Below are positions 31,103 through 36,168 of a stretch of DNA of 36,168 bases, in pieces (position 1 is the first letter of the stretch; each line of letters opens with the position of its first letter). Made by a program: the position numbers and the translations under genes. The notes below the pieces were generated by a model. It was not told the origin of the DNA. It saw only the letters and a program-made list of their open reading frames with translations, and did no database searches. Source of the stretch: Microscillaceae bacterium (lineage in GTDB: Bacteria > Bacteroidota > Bacteroidia > Cytophagales > Microscillaceae); NCBI GenBank assembly GCA_025455045.1, contig JALONJ010000008.1, positions 1-36,168 on the forward strand, in the 5' to 3' direction.

Positions 31103-31542
31103 AGTACAATGATAATTGATAGACTGACATAAGTATTGATTCTTTACCCATATTCAGGAAATTCTAACTTTATTCTAAGCCTAAACGCATTTACGCACGC
31201 AGGCTAACAGCCTGCGTTACATTTTTTCTGAAAAGTGGTGGAGAACCTAAATAGTTTTACAACTAATTGATAGTGAATTAGTTATATTTTTAAAAAATAA
31301 AATGTTTTGATGATCAACTATTTTTATTAAAAATAATTGACTTTCTCGATTTTTGGGCGAGTAGGCTTGCTAATAAGGACAAAAATAAGCGCAAAAATTT
31401 GTATAAGCCATTCATTATCAGCCGATTATCACTCAGGCAAATTAATCCATTGATTGATTGAAAAATATTTCTATGCTTAAAATTTTTAAGAATTAAAATC
31501 CTGCCTACTTTTACAGTTTGAGCGACCCTAATTCAAGACATT
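31103..31542. other. Repeat-containing divergent intergenic region
   Basis: It holds a GCAGGCTG/GAAGAACC-family element at 31156-31247, a variant palindrome (TGATAGTGA core) at about 31259-31283, and a degenerate pair near 31410-31430. The last 100 bp before nuoH has no obvious promoter match. Confidence 0.65.
31156..31247. repeat. GCAGGCTG/GAAGAACC-family element
   Basis: GGAAATTCTAACTTTATTCT at the left, GCAGGCT-AAC-AGCCTGC in the middle and CTGAAAAGTGGTGGAGAACC at the right. It is the reverse complement of the 33907-34000 element. Confidence 0.75.
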
Positions 31543-32646
31543 TTGCTGAGTTTAGTTTTTTTTCTGCTGTTTATTCCTTTGTTTGCCTTGGCAGGTGTGT
31601 ATGCCGAGCGCAAAGTATCGGCATTTATTCAAGACCGACTGGGTCCTATGGAAGTAGGGCGTTATGGACTTTTGCAAACCCTAGCCGATATTATCAAGCT
31701 ACTTTTGAAAGAAGATATTATCCCTAGCCTTGCCGATAAGCGACTTTTCAAACTAGCTCCACTCATTATTTTTGTGGCGGTTTTTGCCGGTTTTGCGGCT
31801 ATTCCTCTTACGCCTACGCTGATAGGTTCGGGCTTGCAGGTAGGTGTATTTTTTATTTTGGCAATTGTATCGCTCGATGTGGTAGGTATTATGATGGCGG
31901 GCTGGTCATCTAACAGCAAATATCCTTTGCTGGGAGCTATGCGGGCGGTAGCCCAAATTATATCTTACGAAATACCCACGGGGTTGGCAATTTTAGCGGT
32001 CGTGATGATTTGCCAAACCCTTGATTTACAGAGTATTAGCTATCAACAAGGTATTTGGATTAACCACTACCAACATCTCGAGGCTGACCAAAATTATTTG
32101 TTTGGTTTAAAACCACTCGGTATTGACATTACTTTGGTAGGCGGATTTTTGACTTGGAATATTGTCAGAATGCCTTTTTTGAGCATTGCTTTTGTCATTT
32201 ATTTTATTGCATCTTTGGCAGAGTGCAATCGTGCGCCTTTTGATATTCCCGAAGCCGAGTCGGAGCTGATTGGCGGTTATCATACCGAATATTCGGGCTT
32301 ACGCTGGGCTTTTATAATGTTGGCAGAGTATGGAATGATGCTTTTGGTGAGTTTTTTGGGGGTCATATTATTTTTGGGCAGTTGGAATACGCCTTTGCCC
32401 AATCTTGGCTATCTAGCTTTGGCAGATTGGACAAGCGGCAAACCCGACACGCTTTGGGGGCAATTGACCAGCATTTTTTGGTTGTTTAGCAAAACTTTTT
32501 TACTCATTTTTGCTCAAATGTGGATACGTTGGACCTACCCGCGCCTGCGAATAGATCAATTGATGTATCTCTGCTGGAAGGTTTTGGTACCGTTTGCTTT
32601 GGCAATCGTGTTGCTGTGTGGCGTGTGGCGATTGTGGATGGTGTAG
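31543..32646 (+). CDS. nuoH: NADH-quinone oxidoreductase subunit H
   Basis: 367-aa membrane subunit of respiratory complex I, at the junction of the quinone site and the proton-pumping arm. The most conserved blocks are all present: AERKVSAFIQDRLGPMEVGR (E-R-K quinone-chamber loop), LLKEDIIP, SYEIPTGLAIL, and AECNRAPFDIPEAESELIGG followed by YHTEYSGLRWA. About eight membrane segments fit the family. There is no ATG before the AERK block: the first in-frame Met is inside it (GPMEVG) and a TGA lies at 31519-31521. Translation must therefore begin at a rare start; I chose TTG at 31543. No other nuo gene flanks it, although nuoH usually sits between nuoG and nuoI. Confidence 0.93.
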   Translation: MLSLVFFLLFIPLFALAGVYAERKVSAFIQDRLGPMEVGRYGLLQTLADIIKLLLKEDIIPSLADKRLFKLAPLIIFVAVFAGFAAIPLTPTLIGSGLQVGVFFILAIVSLDVVGIMMAGWSSNSKYPLLGAMRAVAQIISYEIPTGLAILAVVMICQTLDLQSISYQQGIWINHYQHLEADQNYLFGLKPLGIDITLVGGFLTWNIVRMPFLSIAFVIYFIASLAECNRAPFDIPEAESELIGGYHTEYSGLRWAFIMLAEYGMMLLVSFLGVILFLGSWNTPLPNLGYLALADWTSGKPDTLWGQLTSIFWLFSKTFLLIFAQMWIRWTYPRLRIDQLMYLCWKVLVPFALAIVLLCGVWRLWMV

Positions 32647-32681
32647 ATTATGAGTTATGAATTGGTTTTTTATAAATACTT

Positions 32682-32806
32682 GATTATCAATGAATTGTAA
32701 AAATTGTACCACAGCCTGCCTAGGCTGTGAGACATTCTATTTGTCAAAAGTCAAAGATTATCAATGAATTATAAAAATTGTACCACAGCCTGCCTAGGCT
32801 GTGAGA
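32682..32806. repeat. Direct duplication of a 51-bp hairpin block
   Basis: 32682-32732 and 32756-32806 are 51-bp direct repeats with one difference (GTAA versus ATAA). Each starts with half of a palindrome repeat (GATTATCAATGAATT) and contains TTGTACC then CACAGCCT-GCCT-AGGCTGTG. A further palindrome core follows at about 32822. Confidence 0.88.
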
Positions 32807-32888
32807 TAATTTTATAAATACCTGATTATCAAGATGTTGCGAAAAAATCACATATTTTTACTGTAAAATATTGCGCAATGCCAAACTT

Positions 32889-33692
32889 TTAGACTGCGAC
32901 TGGGGCTTTAATCAAAGGGTGAGGGTTGTAATGCTCGAGGGTAAAGTCTTCATATTTAAAATCAAAAATATTTTTTACCTCCGAATTTATTTTGATAGTC
33001 GGCAGTGGGCGCGGCTCGCGGCTGATTTGGGTTTTTACTTGTTCCAAATGATTCAAATAAATATGCGTATCAACGGTAGAAAGCACCAGTTCGCCCACCC
33101 CCAAATCGCAGACTTGCGCTATCATCATCGTCAAAAGAGCATAACAAGCAATGTTGAAGGGCATTCCCAAAAAACAATCCACACTGCGCATAAGCAAATG
33201 GCACGACAGTTTTTGGTCTGCTACGCCAAACTGAAACATCAAATGACAGGGGGGGAGCTTCATTTTGGGAACTTCGGCTACATTCCAAGCACTCACAATC
33301 AGGCGGCGTGAATCGGGATTGCTTTTAATTTGTTGGATCAATTGGCTGATTTGGTCAATTTTGCGCCCATCGGGAGCTTCCCAAGCCCGCCATTGCGAGC
33401 CATATACGGGACCGAGTTCTCCGTTTTCGTCTGCCCATTCGTCCCAAATGCTTACGCTGTTTTCTTGCAAAAACTTTACATTGGTTTCGCCCCGCAAAAA
33501 CCACAACAATTCATAAATAACGGACTTGAGATGCACTTTTTTGGTCGTGAGCAAGGGAAAACCTTCGTTCAAATCGTGGCGCATTTGGTAGCCAAACAAG
33601 CTCAAAGTACCCACGCCGGTACGGTCGGTTTTTTGATTGCCTTTTTCTAAAATATTTTTTAATAAGTCTAAATATTGTACTTCTATGTTCAT
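32889..33692 (-). CDS. thyA: Thymidylate synthase
   Basis: 267 aa, full length. It methylates dUMP to dTMP using methylene-tetrahydrofolate. Visible motifs: [14 protein letters not shown] near residue 21, the double Arg of [12 protein letters not shown] (129-130) that grips the phosphate, catalytic Cys149 in [30 protein letters not shown], and [11 protein letters not shown] near the end. Compared with the consensus I know (SCQLYQRSAD and FNIASYALLTHM) the loop reads [10 protein letters not shown] and ACYALLTMM. The QR pair is thus changed, although Arg and Asp remain and activity is still expected. No folA neighbour is visible. A variant palindrome lies upstream at 33737-33761. Confidence 0.95.
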   Translation of the reverse strand: MNIEVQYLDLLKNILEKGNQKTDRTGVGTLSLFGYQMRHDLNEGFPLLTTKKVHLKSVIYELLWFLRGETNVKFLQENSVSIWDEWADENGELGPVYGSQWRAWEAPDGRKIDQISQLIQQIKSNPDSRRLIVSAWNVAEVPKMKLPPCHLMFQFGVADQKLSCHLLMRSVDCFLGMPFNIACYALLTMMIAQVCDLGVGELVLSTVDTHIYLNHLEQVKTQISREPRPLPTIKINSEVKNIFDFKYEDFTLEHYNPHPLIKAPVAV

Positions 33693-33906
33693 TTTCTGTT
33701 TTAAAATCTAGGCTTTGATGATTGTGAAAAAAAGTATAAATATTTGAAAATCAAATAGTTATGATTTAAAAAACAAATTATTATTCTTTGATGGTCAAAA
33801 ATAATATTTTGTAATCGTATTGCAATATTAATTAAGAACGATGCCAAAAAAAATAAGCTGAAAAAATACTAAGTAATTGATAATCAGATATTTGTGTGAT
33901 TTTTAA

Positions 33907-34000
33907 GGTTCTTCACCACTTTTCAGGAAAATTGTAATGCAGGCTGTCTAGCCTGCCCGCGTAAATGAGTTGAGGCTTAGAATAAAGCCATAATTTCCTC
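33907..34000. repeat. GAAGAACC/GCAGGCTG-family element
   Basis: Starts GGTTCTTCACCACTTTTCAG, then AATTGTAATG and CAGGCT-GTCT-AGCCTG, ending AATAAAGCCATAATTTCCTC. It matches 31156-31247 inverted and 15358-15440 directly. Confidence 0.75.
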
Positions 34001-34138
34001 AAAATTGCCAAAAGGCTGATTTTTTCAGTATCTAAAAATATTCAACTATTTTTACAGATGATTGATTCAATTTTTGGTTGAGTAATCAATCAATTGGTTA
34101 ATTAGATAAATTGCGAATGATTGATTCTAATTGATTCG

Positions 34139-34163
34139 TAATTCATTGATTATCAGATATTTA
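34139..34163. repeat. TGATWATCA palindrome copy
   Basis: TAA-TTCAT-TGATTATCA-GATAT-TTA, 52 bp before the 34216 start. Confidence 0.8.
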
Positions 34164-34215
34164 ATAAATAATACAAGCATCGTAAATTAAATTTTTCATC
34201 ATTCATTATTGAGCA

Positions 34216-34845
34216 ATGCGTTCACTCCTTACAGCCGTTCTTTTATTGGTGGCGATAGTTTTACTGTATTTTTATATTTTTCAAAACCGACCCAGCGACC
34301 CAATCAGCCTGATGGAAGCCAACTACGCCGCCGAAATTGAGGCAGTTTGCGAAGAAATGGATTTGTCGGCTGAGTATTTCAAAGCCCTCGTGATACTGGA
34401 ATCTTCGGGCGAAAAACCCGCCGGTACACGCTTTGAAGACCACGTTTTTAAGCGTTTGAAAGAAGTCAGAGACGGCAAATCGGAGCGTTATGGAAGGTTT
34501 ACGCCCAAACAATTGCAGATTCTTTCGGAAAACACCCTCAAAAAAATGGCTACTTCGTGGGGACCTTTGCAAATTATGGGCTACCATTGTATTCCTTTGG
34601 GCATTAGCTTGGAGCAATTACAAGGTGATGAAGCTATCCGCTATGGTATTTTGTGGGCAGACAAAAACTACGGTTCGTATTTGCGGAGGGGCGATTTTGC
34701 CAATTCTTTTCATATTCACAACGCCGGACAACCTCTGCCCGCCAACGGCATACCCAAAACCCACGACCCCGATTATATCCGCAAGGGTTTGGATTATATC
34801 AAATTATTCAAAGAGAAAAAACGCAATTCAAAAATAGAACAATGA
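34216..34845 (+). CDS. Membrane-anchored lysozyme-like / N-acetylmuramidase-like protein
   Basis: 209 aa with an uncleaved-looking N-terminal membrane anchor (SLLTAVLLLVAIVLLYFYIF), so the domain faces the periplasm. The body resembles the lysozyme-like fold of peptidoglycan hydrolases: KALVILESSGEKPAG provides a candidate catalytic Glu62 in the ES-S-G context, followed by TRFEDHVF and the signature ATSWGPLQIMGYH (112-124), as in SLT/DUF3380 muramidases (S-x-G-x-x-Q-I-M-G). Expected substrate: the glycan strand of peptidoglycan. It is the first of three same-strand genes and its stop overlaps the next start (ATGA at 34842-34845), so the two are translationally coupled. Confidence 0.8.
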   Translation: MRSLLTAVLLLVAIVLLYFYIFQNRPSDPISLMEANYAAEIEAVCEEMDLSAEYFKALVILESSGEKPAGTRFEDHVFKRLKEVRDGKSERYGRFTPKQLQILSENTLKKMATSWGPLQIMGYHCIPLGISLEQLQGDEAIRYGILWADKNYGSYLRRGDFANSFHIHNAGQPLPANGIPKTHDPDYIRKGLDYIKLFKEKKRNSKIEQ

Positions 34846-35264
34846 AATATATTTTAAATTTAATTATCGCCCTGATAATCAGCCACTTAGCCTATAGCCA
34901 AAACAACGAACAAACCATTCGCCAAATATTTGCCAAACAGCAAAAGGCTTGGAACGAAGGCAATATTGAGGTTTTTATGGAAGATTATTGGCATTCGGAA
35001 AATTTGAAATTTATTGGCAAAAATGGCATTACCAAAGGCTGGCAAGCTACGCTCGACCGCTACAAAAAAAGCTATCCCAACCGCGAAGCAATGGGCGTTT
35101 TGACGTTTGAAATTATCGAAATCAAAATAATTGGTGGCAAAAATGCGTTTGTCATAGGCAAATGGCATTTGAAAAGAACTCAAGATGAGCTGGGTGGACA
35201 TTTTACCTTGCTTTGGGAAAAAATCAAAGGCAAATGGGTGATTGTTGCCGACCACTCGAGCTAA
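34842..35264 (+). CDS. Secreted NTF2/SnoaL-like (DUF4440-type) protein
   Basis: 140 aa from the ATG at 34842, which overlaps the stop of the previous gene by four bases. An open frame extends further upstream but only in the shadow of that gene. The signal peptide is MKYILNLIIALIISHLAYSQ. The mature part has the cone-fold pattern of DUF4440/SnoaL-like proteins: IRQIFAKQQKAWNEGNIEVF (helix with W-N-x-G-x), MEDYWHSENLKFIGKNGI, WQATLDRYKKSYPN, and the strands VLTFEIIEIKII, NAFVIGKWHLKR and GHFTLLWEKIKGKWVIVADH. These domains are usually small-molecule binding pockets; no specific ligand or enzyme activity can be assigned. A palindrome core within the signal peptide (CTGATAATCAG) is coding here. 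Confidence 0.85.
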   Translation: MKYILNLIIALIISHLAYSQNNEQTIRQIFAKQQKAWNEGNIEVFMEDYWHSENLKFIGKNGITKGWQATLDRYKKSYPNREAMGVLTFEIIEIKIIGGKNAFVIGKWHLKRTQDELGGHFTLLWEKIKGKWVIVADHSS

Positions 35265-35326
35265 ATTATGACTCAAATCATTCATAATCAGTTAGTTATG
35301 AAAAATATAATCGGAAAAATAATACA

Positions 35327-35884
35327 ATGAAGATTGGCAAAAAATTATTGATTTTTATATTACTTGTTTGGACAAGCCCGAGTTGGGCGCAGAAGTACTT
35401 TACCAAAGTAGGGCAATTGACCCTGCGCATTGAGACTAGTGCAGGCGGAGTTGTGGCGCACAATGAGCAAACCTATTGTACTTTGGATTTTGCTACCGGC
35501 GAGATAGTGTTGATGGCTTTGGTTAAGGGTTTTGAATTTCGCCGAGCCGCCGTCAAAGAACGCTTCAATTATACCTATGCCGAATCCGACAAGTTTCCTA
35601 AGATTATTTACAAAGGCAAAATCAAAGATTTTGATAAAATAAATCTGCGTAAAAACGGTTCATACTCGGTACAAGTGAACGGCAATCTCAATTTTCACAA
35701 TATCAATCAAACTATCCAACAAACCGGCACTGTAGAAGTGAAAGGCAAGCAGGTAATTGCCCAAGCTACATTTCGGCTCAAAGTTGATGATTTTAAATTA
35801 AATATCTCCAAAGCTGAACGCCAACAAATCAAGGATTATTTTGAGGTCAAAGTATCGGCAATTTGCAATCCGGTGGCTAAATGA
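35327..35884 (+). CDS. YceI-like secreted protein
   Basis: 185 aa with a signal peptide (MKIGKKLLIFILLVWTSPSW, cleavage near AQ). The mature part is all beta and follows the YceI/polyisoprenoid-binding lipocalin-like pattern. It has an early ETSAGGVVAHNEQTYCTLDF, then FEFRRAAVKERFNYTYAESDKFPKI (the YAESDKFPK block resembles YceI M-x-S-x-K-F-P), KGKIKDF, the strand VQVNGNLNFHNINQT and a final FRLKVDDFKLNI. YceI proteins bind long lipids in the periplasm; the ligand here is not known. It is the third gene of the cluster, 62 bp after the NTF2-like gene, with a partial palindrome (about 35276-35300) in between. Confidence 0.85.
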   Translation: MKIGKKLLIFILLVWTSPSWAQKYFTKVGQLTLRIETSAGGVVAHNEQTYCTLDFATGEIVLMALVKGFEFRRAAVKERFNYTYAESDKFPKIIYKGKIKDFDKINLRKNGSYSVQVNGNLNFHNINQTIQQTGTVEVKGKQVIAQATFRLKVDDFKLNISKAERQQIKDYFEVKVSAICNPVAK

Positions 35885-36168
35885 GATAAGTGTTGAGTTG
35901 AAGTAATCAAGATGCTTAGGAATGAATAGTGAATAATGTAAAATGGATAATTTTGTAATTACCTGAAAATTCGCCTTTGGCGGAACACGTCCACCAGAGG
36001 CGAACACGTCAATAGGTTATAAAAAAATATTGTCTATATTATTTTTTTCTTATTTCTTAATGAATAAAAAAGGTTCTTCACCACTTTTCAGGAATTGCCT
36101 TTGGCAATCCCTCTCGCTTTGTCATTCTGAGCGAAGCGAAGAATCTGAAACTCTTGATAATCAATGCT
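35885..36168. other. Repeat-rich right edge of the window
   Basis: No gene. A TTCGCCTTTGGCGGAA hairpin word at about 35970-35985 and a related GAGGCGAACACGTC word follow. The GGTTCTTCACCACTTTTCAG element is at 36072-36092, then GCCTTTGGCAATCC, then the terminal inverted repeat and a palindrome core (TGATAATCA) at 36155-36163. Confidence 0.65.
36124..36159. repeat. Right copy of window-terminal inverted repeat
   Basis: Exact 36-bp reverse complement of 1-36 (begins ATTCTGAGCGAAGCGAAG, ends AACTCTTGATA). The same second word (CACCACTTTTCAGG) lies inside both copies. Confidence 0.85.

Larger units (their letters stand above)
33693..34215. other. Divergent intergenic region with repeats
   Basis: No gene. 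Palindrome variant (TGAAAATCA core) at 33737-33761, a near-full copy at about 33869-33893 (TGATAATCA, outer TTG), the GAAGAACC/GCAGGCTG element at 33907-34000 and a full palindrome at 34139-34163. 34040-34138 has several ATTGATT words and nothing else recognised. Confidence 0.65.

Noticed and set aside
34653-34841. N-terminal extension of the NTF2-like protein
   Set aside because: The extension is in the shadow of the muramidase-like gene. The ATG at 34842 gives a proper signal peptide and an ATGA overlap.
1-36168. Complete plasmid or circular element
   Set aside because: The ends are inverted, not direct, repeats, and the gene content (panD, glyQS, nuoH, thyA, recX) is chromosomal.
1-36168. 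tRNA or rRNA genes
   Set aside because: I looked for T-loop GTTCRA words followed by acceptor-stem pairing in the gaps and found no cloverleaf. No rRNA-like sequence is present.

Overview
The window reads as chromosomal DNA of an AT-rich member of the Bacteroidota, most likely a Cytophagales-type organism. This rests on the gene content (TPR-fused LytS-type histidine kinase, alpha2-type glycyl-tRNA synthetase, HSDL2-like and 2,4-dienoyl-CoA reductase-like SDRs, FTAC lipoboxes), A-rich rather than GGAGG start contexts, and very repeat-rich intergenic DNA. I see no tRNA, rRNA, CRISPR array, transposase, integrase or reverse transcriptase gene.

Layout. 155-2017 (-) is a TPR/histidine-kinase sensor. 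2307-10218 (+) is a run of small, mostly uncharacterised genes: a secreted protein, a TPR protein, an immunity-like protein, two tandem paralogous lipoproteins built of YWKNG/VGNDVYVAG repeats, two orphans and a DUF4274-like protein. 10786-15330 (+) carries a NeuD/PglD-type acyltransferase, a PlsC-like acyltransferase, panD and a lysylphosphatidylglycerol-synthase-like membrane protein; a 45-aa orphan follows at 15613. 16079-18889 (-) is a 936-aa helical-repeat-like orphan and 20444-21946 (-) is glyQS. Between them lies a four-copy array of a structured element. 22653-29034 holds an HSDL2-like SDR (+), a 1323-aa membrane protein combining Cache-like and P-loop regions (-), and a dienoyl-CoA-reductase-like SDR (-). 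29565-31102 (-) has a 44-aa orphan, recX and an orphan. 31543-35884 has an isolated nuoH (+), thyA (-) and a three-gene secreted/envelope cluster: lysozyme-like, NTF2/SnoaL-like and YceI-like (+).

The most unusual item is the array at 19035-20140: four about 207-nt units with cores 295, 295 and 310 bp apart. Each has a conserved frame around a long hairpin whose 22-24-bp perfect basal arms are unrelated between copies. Two further helices (an outer stem with a conserved bulge and a 3' hairpin) change by compensatory substitution between copies. The non-Watson-Crick pairs are G.U-compatible mainly when read on the + strand. This looks like a family of structured RNAs (or DNA elements) with a hypervariable stem, and I do not recognise it as any known class.

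The second genome-scale signal is a palindrome, TAA-N5-TGATWATCA-N5-TTA, present in roughly 40 intergenic places, in nearly every gap regardless of gene orientation; at 20422 and 23475 its outer triplet supplies a stop codon. The gaps also carry several families of small inverted-repeat (MITE-like) elements, including a nested set at 13050-13465, and two decayed gene fragments (20276-20384 and 22154-22456).
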